Origin: Bacteroidota bacterium
Lineage (GTDB): Bacteria > Bacteroidota > Bacteroidia > UKL13-3
Reading direction: 5' to 3'
NCBI GenBank assembly: GCA_947457395.1
Contig: CANGVA010000012.1
Location: forward strand, 1-64,000
Length of the DNA: 64,000 nt
Shown: positions 44,359-51,589 of the stretch, piece by piece
Numbering within the stretch: position 1 is the first letter of the stretch
Layout: each line of letters starts with the position of its first letter
Notes under the pieces: generated by a model
Told to the model about the DNA's origin: nothing
Seen by the model: the letters and a program-made list of their open reading frames with translations, nothing else
The model's database searches: none
Made by a program: the position numbers and the translations under genes

Positions 44359-45348
44359 TCATTTAACTACATAATTTGGAGGCAATGGCAAGTTTTTTAT
44401 TTTACGTTCTATTTCGATGGGCATTAAACCTATTTCCGCTCTGCGTTTATTAACGTTTTCGGGATCAAGTAGAGGATAATTTATAAATTCTTTTCCATAC
44501 CAATATCGAGGTATACCATATAGTGCCACACTGTCGGCATCAAGTGAATAATCCATGCAATAGGCAAAATCGTTAGGTTCATATTCGCCCAACAGAACTT
44601 GTTTTTTTAGCATTGAATCCAAAAACAAAAAACGTTCTTTCTCAAAATTACTTGCAGTAGCATCAGCGTATTTAAAAACATGAATTAAGAATGCACTAGA
44701 GTATAGATCTTTCCCCCCTAAGCTTTTTCTTCCCGGAAACCCGTACTCTTGGCAGTAATTTTGAAATCGTATAAAGTTAGTACTGTCAACGTTATGAATA
44801 ATTTCAGATCGTGCTGCCCTGTAGACACTATCATTATGCATGTACTTTTTAAAAGGGCGCAATGTTCCATCGCGGACAAGCTGATCAGAAGCATCGATAG
44901 ATGCCATTAGCCTTAAATTATTAAAGTTATAATTTTTCTCATTCTCAGCTATCCATTTCGGGAAATTGTATAAATATTTTTTGCCATAAGCAGAATGAAT
45001 AAAGCCATCATACAATTGTTTGCCAAACAGCTGATCAAGAGCAAACCAACCTGTGTTTAATACTTTTTGCTCGATAAACCAATACGTGAGTTTATATTTT
45101 CTTTGAGTAAGCGTTAACTCTATAGGTGTGTAATAATCTACTTCGAATCCGGCAAAGTTTTTAAACGCGAGTAAATAAGTATTAATAGCTGATGATGTAT
45201 CTTTTTCGTATAACTCTACCTCTGCATCATTTATAAGTTTATAATAGTCTAAATAGTTTGCCGTTTTATTTTGTGCTATACCTGAATATGATAAACAAGC
45301 AGTCAACCATATTAATACTATTTTATATAATCTCAATTTTATAATCAT
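44359..45348 (-). CDS. Secreted DUF6624-like protein, last gene of the RiPP-like cassette
   Basis: A 329-residue protein. Start ATG at 45346-45348 gives a signal peptide ending SYSGIAQ; an in-frame codon at 45369 would add only MINRKEI. The N-terminal part has TPR-like helices (YKLINDAEVELYEKD, TYLLAFKN). The C-terminal part ends with VALYGIP then PLLDPENVNKRRAEIGLMP, which resembles the GTQ...DP..V..RR...GL.P ending of DUF6624. No catalytic residues are evident and the role is unknown. It starts 17 bases after the LanC fragment, in the same orientation as the three genes before it. It is as AT-rich by eye as the rest of the cassette, more so than its core-genome neighbours. Confidence 0.7.
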   Translation of the reverse strand: MIIKLRLYKIVLIWLTACLSYSGIAQNKTANYLDYYKLINDAEVELYEKDTSSAINTYLLAFKNFAGFEVDYYTPIELTLTQRKYKLTYWFIEQKVLNTGWFALDQLFGKQLYDGFIHSAYGKKYLYNFPKWIAENEKNYNFNNLRLMASIDASDQLVRDGTLRPFKKYMHNDSVYRAARSEIIHNVDSTNFIRFQNYCQEYGFPGRKSLGGKDLYSSAFLIHVFKYADATASNFEKERFLFLDSMLKKQVLLGEYEPNDFAYCMDYSLDADSVALYGIPRYWYGKEFINYPLLDPENVNKRRAEIGLMPIEIERKIKNLPLPPNYVVK

Positions 45349-45352
45349 AATT

Positions 45353-45371
45353 TCTTTGCGGTTTATCAATC
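45353..45371. repeat. 19-base repeat at the end of the LanC fragment
   Basis: TCTTTGCGGTTTATCAATC occurs here and again at 46861-46879. On the minus strand it supplies the final Asp codon and the TGA stop of the LanC fragment and then leads into the start of the DUF6624-like gene. In the other copy it leads into the start of the precursor gene. Confidence 0.85.
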
Positions 45372-45665
45372 CATTATGTAACTTCTAATTAATTTTCGAT
45401 ATAAAAAATAAAAACCACCAAGTCCGTCATGTAAAGATGTTGAGGCCTCCTTGTTAACTATTATCTCTGAAATAGCACCATTAAATAGTTGAATGCACTT
45501 GTATATGTATTTTTCGTCATTACTTGAAGTATATCTGTAAAAATAGTATAAACATACACCCCACAATTGACGAAGTTCTTCTTGATTTTTCCTCTCAGTT
45601 TTCTCCTCTAGCTCTCGTTCAATATTGCATAAAAGCGAGGCTAAATTCGATGTGTTTTTGGGCAT
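45366..45665 (-). CDS. Truncated LanC-like lanthionine cyclase fragment
   Basis: A 99-residue protein that matches only the N-terminal toroid repeat of LanC-like cyclases: LWGVCLYYFYRYTSSNDEKY (residues 35-53) and SLHDGLGGFYFLYRKL (77-92), the S-L-x-D-G-L-x-G turn of that family. Complete LanC proteins are about 400 residues and bind zinc with two Cys and a His in the C-terminal half; all of that is missing. The reading frame ends inside the 19-base repeat at 45353-45371, and no frame beyond it continues LanC. Either a remnant or a shortened helper protein. It follows the DUF2927 gene by 55 bases. Confidence 0.65.
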   Translation of the reverse strand: MPKNTSNLASLLCNIERELEEKTERKNQEELRQLWGVCLYYFYRYTSSNDEKYIYKCIQLFNGAISEIIVNKEASTSLHDGLGGFYFLYRKLIRSYIMD

Positions 45666-45720
45666 ATATTATTACAAACTTCAGTTAAATTTTCCTGTTA
45701 ATGCAAACGCAAAGAATTAC

Positions 45721-46494
45721 TTAATTAGTTTCAAATATTGATTTCTTTGCTTTTGTTTGTTCCTTGAGTGTTCGCTCATCTGTTATTCCCAAAGCATCTT
45801 CAAAAGTATGCTGCATAACCCCTGGCTGTAAGCCGCTATTGTAAAGTATTTTTACACAGGCCAAATCCATAGGCCCATAACAAGTATCAGCAAAATAATC
45901 AGAAAAAACAGTGTGTCTTTCGTGCTCCGAGTCTTTAAAAATGCCAAGCACTTGCGTTATTTCTTGAATTATAATAAATTTTTGATGGTACGGAGTTGAT
46001 ATGTCAGTTGGTAACACAACATCCATCTTAGTAAGTATTTTGTTGTCATAAATTCTTGGAATTACACATCCGCCCGCAGTTGGATAATATCTATCCGGCA
46101 TATTATTTTTCCATTCCTCATCTGTCCAAAAATAAATTGAAATGGAAGTAGGCTTAGTGGTATCCGGTTCAAATACTAAATGGTTAAATTCTAAGGTAGC
46201 ATTAAGGGTATCAATCGTTTTAAACAAAAACCTTAAGTTGTCACTACTCGGGTGGCCTATAATTTTAAAGGTTATTGTATCCTCTAAAAATTTGTAAGTA
46301 TAATCGCCAGTGCTGTTATGCTCATGTCCAAAACCAACAGTAGTAAAGTAAAATATTTCTTTGTAGGTAAAATTTGATAGAATGTACTGTTGGGTTTGTT
46401 CAGATACTTGCTTATAATTTATAATTATTTGCGCGTATCTAAATAAAAACAGTACAAATACTACTACCAATGATATTTTTATTGCTCTTTTCAT
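45721..46494 (-). CDS. Membrane-anchored DUF2927 (zincin-like) protein
   Basis: A 257-residue protein with one N-terminal transmembrane segment (residues about 6-20), so it faces the periplasm. The C-terminal half has the DUF2927 pattern: QEITQVLGIFKDS (residues 177-189), TVFSDYF (195-201), Asp210, KILYNSGLQPGVM (215-227). DUF2927 is related to zinc metallopeptidases; here the first-helix His of a classic HExxH is not seen (QEITQ instead), so activity is uncertain. It lies 42 bases after the precursor peptide gene and could act on the exported peptide. This link is inference. Confidence 0.7.
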   Translation of the reverse strand: MKRAIKISLVVVFVLFLFRYAQIIINYKQVSEQTQQYILSNFTYKEIFYFTTVGFGHEHNSTGDYTYKFLEDTITFKIIGHPSSDNLRFLFKTIDTLNATLEFNHLVFEPDTTKPTSISIYFWTDEEWKNNMPDRYYPTAGGCVIPRIYDNKILTKMDVVLPTDISTPYHQKFIIIQEITQVLGIFKDSEHERHTVFSDYFADTCYGPMDLACVKILYNSGLQPGVMQHTFEDALGITDERTLKEQTKAKKSIFETN

Positions 46495-46536
46495 AAGAAT
46501 AGTTGCAGTGGCATTTTTTTATGCCACTGCAATTAA

Positions 46537-46857
46537 TTAATAAGGTTTGATACAAATGAATGCACCATTTGGTATGTTAACATTTGTATTATCTAATTGA
46601 CCAGTTTGTTTTTGGTTTAATGGAACATACTCAGATTTTGGACCTTCCTGATATGGGCATCCCCAATATGAGTTAGCTTTAGCTGCATCATTAACTATTG
46701 TTGCGTAACCATAAGCTTCAGTTAAACATTTGAATGAAGATTCTTTCGTGGCTTGGACTATTGTTCCGGTTCCCCCATGAACTTGATTAAGTTGCATTTC
46801 GTTAAGTAATTCAATTGTCTCTTTGTTCAACTGCAATTTAAATTTCTTGTTTTTCAT
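46537..46857 (-). CDS. Double-glycine-leader peptide (RiPP / class I lanthipeptide-like precursor)
   Basis: A 106-residue peptide. The start ATG at 46855-46857 gives the leader KNKKFKLQLNKETIELLNE followed by MQLNQVHGG; this basic-then-LNKETI pattern ending in Gly28-Gly29 is that of Bacteroidota natural-product precursors (grasp-with-spasm and class I lanthipeptide leaders), cut after GG by a C39-type peptidase. The proposed core is 77 residues (30-106), long for a lanthipeptide, with Cys44, Cys67 and Cys102 and many Ser/Thr. First gene of a four-gene minus-strand cassette; no modification enzyme other than the LanC fragment is present, and no C39 transporter is in the window. Confidence 0.72.
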   Translation of the reverse strand: MKNKKFKLQLNKETIELLNEMQLNQVHGGTGTIVQATKESSFKCLTEAYGYATIVNDAAKANSYWGCPYQEGPKSEYVPLNQKQTGQLDNTNVNIPNGAFICIKPY

Positions 46858-46860
46858 TTC

Positions 46861-46879
46861 TCTTTGCGGTTTATCAATC
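46861..46879. repeat. 19-base repeat upstream of the precursor peptide gene
   Basis: Second copy of TCTTTGCGGTTTATCAATC (first at 45353-45371), 3 bases from the precursor ATG. On the minus strand its GCAAAGA end could serve as a weak ribosome-binding region for both genes. Confidence 0.85.
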
Positions 46880-46906
46880 AAAACCTGCTGAAAACTTTAG
46901 GTTAAA

Positions 46907-47022
46907 AATAAAATAAATTGTTTACAGTTCATAACGCTAAAATTTTCAGGCAAAAGTGGGTGGTGTCTCACGCATTATATGGCTAGTCCCACTTGAACGA
47001 GATGCGCGGGAACGGGGTGGGG
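46907..47022. repeat. Cassette-flanking direct repeat, copy B
   Basis: Direct repeat of about 116 bases matching 44208-44322; bases 46907-46948 are identical to copy A. Copy B keeps a 7-bp hairpin, AAGTGGG (46954-46960) with CCCACTT (46988-46994). The rest of the 420-base gap between the precursor start and dnaN (47023-47225) shows no gene; it holds only a weak TGTAAAG/CTTTACA dyad at 47177-47205. Confidence 0.85.
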
Positions 47023-47225
47023 AATGGAAGGGAGCTAGAGAAGAACCACTGCCCATAACAGCAATCTTGGGTGATTACCGTTAACACTCTTAATCTAACC
47101 TTTCCTTTCCGCATTATTATTTATCATGGCTGCCGGTTTACAATACGCCTCCCTATAATTATCGGTTGGCATCTAATGTAAAGTTGCGAAACGTTATGCT
47201 TTACACTAATAGTGGTTTAGGCCCA

Positions 47226-47256
47226 TAAAAAAAGCTGCCTTCATGAAGGCAGCTTT
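47226..47256 (-). terminator. Terminator of dnaN
   Basis: A perfect 26-base palindrome (47231-47256, halves AAAGCTGCCTTCA and its complement) followed on the minus strand by a T run (A run at 47226-47233). It lies 21 bases after the dnaN stop. Confidence 0.88.
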
Positions 47257-47277
47257 CGCAATATTAAATTACTTTTA

Positions 47278-48399
47278 TTAATAGCTGTTAAGCATCATTG
47301 GCATCACCAGCATCAGGATGTCTTCTCCATCATCTGCAGCAGAAGGCCTAAGCACCCCTGCCCTGTTAGGCTGAGACATTTCAAGGCGCACCTCCGGTGA
47401 ATCAAGAGAATTTAACATCTCGGATAGGTATTTAGAGTTAAATCCAATCTCCAAATCTTCACCTTCATAGGAGCACTTTAACTTCTCTTGTGCCTCATTT
47501 TCAAAGTCAATATCTTCAGCAGAAATGGTTAACTCACTACCTGCGATCTTTAAACGAATTTGATGGGTAGTTTTGTTGGATGTAATGGATACACGCTTTA
47601 CCGAAGTAAGAAACTCATTGCGATCCATGGTAAGCATGTTAGGATTTTCGGTAGGAATGACTGCTTTATAATCAGGATATTTCTCATCAATCAATCGGCA
47701 AATCAAACTTAAATCAGCAGTTGAGAAATGTGCATTGGAACGGTTAAAATCAATAGTAACTTCTGTATCATCATTTGGCAAGGCCGACTTTAGCAGGTTA
47801 AGTGCCTTCTTAGGAAGAATAAAGGAATCTTCTACACCAGGCTTAACATCTACCCTATTGTATCTCACCAAACGATTCGCATCCGTTGCAACAAATGTAA
47901 TATCGCTTGTACTTAGTTGAACTAATACACCTGTTAAATTTAAACGCAACTCATCATTACTGGTTGCAAAAACGGTTTTCGTAATAGCCTTTTGCAATAC
48001 TTTAGAAGGTATGGTAAATTTCTTTCCATCCTCAACAACAGGATTCTTAGGGAATTCATCTCCCTTCTGAGCCGTTAATTTAAACCGCCCTGAATCATAT
48101 TTAATCTCAACAGCCCCCTTTTCTGTATTGATAGAAAAAGCCAATGGCTGGTCGGCCAGTGTTTTTAGTAGATCAAGCGTAGTTTTGGATGGAATAGCAA
48201 TGGATACGTCCTCTTTGGCATCCACTTTGATTCCGGTGGTCATCGTAGTTTCCAGATCAGTTGAAGAAATCTTCAACTCACCATTTTTAATATCAAATAA
48301 AAAGTTGTTTAGAATGGGAATAATAGGTTTAGATACCACCACTCCGTCAATTAACGAAAGGTGTTTGAGCAAAGTAGTACTGTTAACTATAAATTTCAT
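47278..48399 (-). CDS. dnaN: DNA polymerase III sliding clamp, beta subunit
   Basis: A 373-residue clamp that holds the replicase on DNA. Three clamp domains of equal length are visible. Typical segments are KFIVNSTTLLKHLSLI at the N terminus, FVATDANRLVRYNR in the second domain, and the C-terminal LMLVMPMMLNSY, close to the usual MPMRL end. Length is standard. It is not next to dnaA or recF here. The transcript ends at the terminator 47226-47256, which separates it from the accessory cassette. Confidence 0.96.
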   Translation of the reverse strand: MKFIVNSTTLLKHLSLIDGVVVSKPIIPILNNFLFDIKNGELKISSTDLETTMTTGIKVDAKEDVSIAIPSKTTLDLLKTLADQPLAFSINTEKGAVEIKYDSGRFKLTAQKGDEFPKNPVVEDGKKFTIPSKVLQKAITKTVFATSNDELRLNLTGVLVQLSTSDITFVATDANRLVRYNRVDVKPGVEDSFILPKKALNLLKSALPNDDTEVTIDFNRSNAHFSTADLSLICRLIDEKYPDYKAVIPTENPNMLTMDRNEFLTSVKRVSITSNKTTHQIRLKIAGSELTISAEDIDFENEAQEKLKCSYEGEDLEIGFNSKYLSEMLNSLDSPEVRLEMSQPNRAGVLRPSAADDGEDILMLVMPMMLNSY

Positions 48400-48661
48400 T
48401 GGTTCAAGATTTTAAAACGAAAGACAAAGACATGCAATTAATGAAACACACCTTTGATGCACCAAAAATAGAAGGGCAAGCCTTGCATTTAAACACAAGT
48501 TATGCACAGTTTGGGGAAACAAGCCTAGACTTCACCGGAAGTAACCGGAACCAGCGAAAGCTACAATTAAAAGCCGGCAGGTTCTATATGCATAGGCTTT
48601 ATGGCATAAAGCAATTGGATACGTTGACAACAAAATATTTTATATTGCGTTTCTATTACAC

Positions 48662-50563
48662 ATGAAAAATTTATTCCTCTGCATATTACTGTTTTGTAGC
48701 ATTTTCTTACATGCACAGAATGAACGCCCCTTTACCGGTACAACCAATAAAAAAGCTGAAAAACTATTTGGTGAAGCCCTGCAGGCCTTTACCGCAATGG
48801 ATTACAAATACGCGCTGCAAACCTTGAATAAAATACTTCAGGAGGACCCTAATTTCATAGATGCCCTCATGCTGGTTGCTGATTTACGGGAACAAAACGA
48901 TCAGATAAATGAAGCCTTTGATGTTTACAGAAGAATTATTGGTATAAACCCTGATTTTCAAATTCCATACTACAAAATGGCTTTTACTGCATTATCCTTT
49001 GGGGAGTATGATTCAGCCTGCGTTTACATTGCATTATACAAAGAGAAAAAAGGCAATCAGATAGATGGCATGAAAGTTTCCAATGTAGAAACCATGGCAA
49101 AATTTGGTAGCCATGCAGTTAAAAACCCTGTACCGTTTAATTCTAAAAATGCAGGTGCCGCTATTAATTCTCCAATGGATGAATATTTTCCGGGAACCAC
49201 AGCAGATGAACAAACACTCATTTATACCCGGCTTGAACCAAATGTTACCGAGGATTTTTATGTAAGCAAGAAAGGTTCGGACAATACTTGGACCAAATCA
49301 TTTAATATGGGTTCTCCAATCAATACGGAAGATAATGAGGGTACCGTTTCATTGTCTGCCGATGGACAATATGTTTTTTTTACAGCCTGCAACAGACCCT
49401 ATGGAGAAGGAAGCTGCGACTTATATTTCAGTTTGCTTGACGGAGACGTTTGGCGGGAACCCAAAAGTCTCGGATTTCCAATAAACACAAGAGCTTGGGA
49501 GTCGCAACCCAGTGTATCTTTTGATGCTAAGACTTTATATTTCAGTAGCAATAGACCGGGAGGATATGGCGGAATGGATATCTGGTATAGCAATTACAGC
49601 AAAGGCAGATGGTCGCCTCCGGTAAATCTTGGACCCGAAGTGAATACGCCAGGTAATGAGGAGTCGCCATTTATTGCAAAAGATGACCTGACTTTATACT
49701 TCTCATCTGATGGGCATTTAGGCATGGGTGGCAATGATTTATTTATAACCAGGAAGCAAACAAACGGCAAGTGGGGAAAACCGGAAAATTTGGGATACCC
49801 TGTAAACTCATTTAAAGACGAGCGTTGCCTGGCAGTGGCTGCGGATGGAATAAACGCATATATTGCTACCGAAAGGCCAGGCGGATTTGGCGGTTTAGAT
49901 ATTTGGGCATTTGAATTGCATGAAAAAATAAGGCCACTAAAAACTGGCTATGTAAAAGGCATTGTTTACGATGCCCGTACCTTACAAAAACTGCGAGCAC
50001 AGTTGGAACTGATAGATTTAGAAACCGAAAAGCCGGTCATAATTGCTGCATCAAATAAACTTACAGGTCAATTCTTATTTTGCCTGCCAGGTAATAAGAA
50101 CTATGCACTCAATGTTACTTGTGATGGTTATCTCTTTCACTCAGAGAACTTCTCATTGAAAAATCAACCTTCTTCAGAGCCCATTACGTTAGATATTCCG
50201 CTGAAAAAAATTCTTGAAGGTGAACGCGTTGTACTGAAAAATATCTTCTTTGATACCGACAAATTTGACCTAAAACCGGAATCCAAAGCAGAACTAAATA
50301 AATTGATAGGCTTTCTAAATAATAATCCCCTGATGAGGATTGAAATTGGCGGGCATACAGATAATACCGGTATAAAGGAGAAAAACACTACCCTATCTCA
50401 CAACAGGGCCAAAGCAGTTTATGATTATCTGATTTTGAATGGCATTCCGGCAACACGCCTAAGCTATAAAGGATATGCCGAAACCATACCGGTTGCAGAC
50501 AATAAAACCGAGTCAGGCAGGAAGCAAAACAGAAGAACAGAATTTAAAATTATTGGTAAGTAA
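48662..50563 (+). CDS. TPR / PD40 propeller / OmpA protein, PorE-like
   Basis: A 633-residue exported protein: signal peptide at residues 1-19 (FLHAQ), TPR-type helices (about 30-130, e.g. ALQAFTAMDYKYALQTL), PD40 blades (about 165-410, e.g. VSLSADGQYVFFTA, LYFSSNRPGGYGGMDIW), a carboxypeptidase-regulatory-like sandwich (about 425-510) and an OmpA domain (about 520-633, IGGHTDNTG and NRRTEFKI). This domain order is that of PorE, a type IX secretion component that ties the PorK/N ring to peptidoglycan. Unlike PorE it shows no clear lipobox. Function as a secretion or gliding part is inference. Confidence 0.88.
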   Translation: MKNLFLCILLFCSIFLHAQNERPFTGTTNKKAEKLFGEALQAFTAMDYKYALQTLNKILQEDPNFIDALMLVADLREQNDQINEAFDVYRRIIGINPDFQIPYYKMAFTALSFGEYDSACVYIALYKEKKGNQIDGMKVSNVETMAKFGSHAVKNPVPFNSKNAGAAINSPMDEYFPGTTADEQTLIYTRLEPNVTEDFYVSKKGSDNTWTKSFNMGSPINTEDNEGTVSLSADGQYVFFTACNRPYGEGSCDLYFSLLDGDVWREPKSLGFPINTRAWESQPSVSFDAKTLYFSSNRPGGYGGMDIWYSNYSKGRWSPPVNLGPEVNTPGNEESPFIAKDDLTLYFSSDGHLGMGGNDLFITRKQTNGKWGKPENLGYPVNSFKDERCLAVAADGINAYIATERPGGFGGLDIWAFELHEKIRPLKTGYVKGIVYDARTLQKLRAQLELIDLETEKPVIIAASNKLTGQFLFCLPGNKNYALNVTCDGYLFHSENFSLKNQPSSEPITLDIPLKKILEGERVVLKNIFFDTDKFDLKPESKAELNKLIGFLNNNPLMRIEIGGHTDNTGIKEKNTTLSHNRAKAVYDYLILNGIPATRLSYKGYAETIPVADNKTESGRKQNRRTEFKIIGK

Positions 50564-50634
50564 TAGATATTGTTCAATTGCAACCAATTTACCTTGTTTT
50601 GCGTTTAACATTTCTACAATCATCCTGATCAGAT

Positions 50635-51570
50635 ATGCAAAAATCATTAAGTCTACTCATCCTTTTATTGTATCACGGTGTTTTTGCTGCCAACCCCACA
50701 GCAGATACCAGCACATTGATACAGGCGCGCTGGCAAATAGGCGATTCTCATCACTATCGACTCATACATAACCGCGAGAAAACAGAAGATGGGAAAACCA
50801 CACGCAATACCTCCTACTATGATATTGCTTTAAAGATAACAGCCATTGAAGATAGCACCTATGTATTAGAATGGAGATACCGAAACATAAAACCTGAGCT
50901 AGCAGGAAAAAACCAGCTTGCAGACAAACTGGCCAAAATTACAGAGGATGTACCTATAAAGTATACAACCGATAGTAAAGGCCGATTTTTGCAACTCATT
51001 AATTGGATGGAAATTCGGGATCAAATTTTTAAAGCCGCAGATAAAATTACAAACGACAGACCTGATAAAGAAACAGAGAAAGCCATGACATTTCTGAAAG
51101 GCATATACAGCTCTCAGAAAAATATTGAAACACTGGCACTTGCCGATATTAGAATTTTTCATGCAATGTATGGCTATGAATTTACCGCAGGACGTAAAGA
51201 TGTTTACTCTTCACAATTGCCAAATATGTATGGAGGCAGCCCATTTTTTGCACAAACCATGCAAACATTGGTAAGTATTAATCCTACTGCGCAAACTGCT
51301 GAAGTAAGTGCTGAAACCAACATTGACCGAAAAAAATCATTAAACATCATTACTGAGTTAACAGATCAGCTGCAAAAACAACAGAAGGATAACGCACAAA
51401 AGAATATTAGACTTAATATTGAAGACAAATCAACTTATACTTTTTACATGGAAACAGGATGGATTAAAGAGGCTCAATTTATAAGAATCATAGACACCAA
51501 TGAGCTACAAAACAAGGACACCTATGTACTTAAAGAAATGAATAACCCTGCTCATCTGAAAAAGCAGTAA
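50635..51570 (+). CDS. Secreted protein of unknown function
   Basis: A 311-residue protein with a signal peptide (residues 1-18, ending GVFAA). The mature part has many beta strands at the start (IALKITAIEDSTYVLEWRYRN), a charged helical middle (KPDKETEKAMTFLKG region) and a beta-rich end with YTFYMETGWIKEAQFIR. I do not recognise the family with certainty; it has some look of DUF6263. No catalytic motifs or membrane segments. It lies 71 bases after the PorE-like gene and 19 bases before kdsD. Confidence 0.6.
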   Translation: MQKSLSLLILLLYHGVFAANPTADTSTLIQARWQIGDSHHYRLIHNREKTEDGKTTRNTSYYDIALKITAIEDSTYVLEWRYRNIKPELAGKNQLADKLAKITEDVPIKYTTDSKGRFLQLINWMEIRDQIFKAADKITNDRPDKETEKAMTFLKGIYSSQKNIETLALADIRIFHAMYGYEFTAGRKDVYSSQLPNMYGGSPFFAQTMQTLVSINPTAQTAEVSAETNIDRKKSLNIITELTDQLQKQQKDNAQKNIRLNIEDKSTYTFYMETGWIKEAQFIRIIDTNELQNKDTYVLKEMNNPAHLKKQ

Positions 51571-51575
51571 AAGTT

Positions 51576-51583
51576 TATCTTTG
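51576..51583 (+). promoter_or_regulatory. -7 element (TATCTTTG) of kdsD
   Basis: A perfect TAnnTTTG octamer whose last G is 7 bases before the ATG at 51590. It favours this ATG over the in-frame TTG at 51581, which overlaps the box. No clear -33 TTG upstream. Confidence 0.5.
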
Positions 51584-51589
51584 TCCATC

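Noticed and set aside
44208-47022. An insertion sequence or composite transposon as explanation for the direct repeats
   Set aside because: No transposase, integrase or terminal inverted repeat was found in or beside the repeats.
47177-47205. Inverted repeat TGTAAAG / CTTTACA in the dnaN-side gap
   Set aside because: Seven-base arms with a 15-base loop in AT-rich DNA can arise by chance; no gene starts next to it.
48399-48665. An 88-codon plus-strand frame between dnaN and the PorE-like gene
   Set aside because: It starts at the dnaN start codon, has no similarity I recognise, mixed composition and no promoter or ribosome site; treated as non-coding. The 262-base gap otherwise shows nothing clear.
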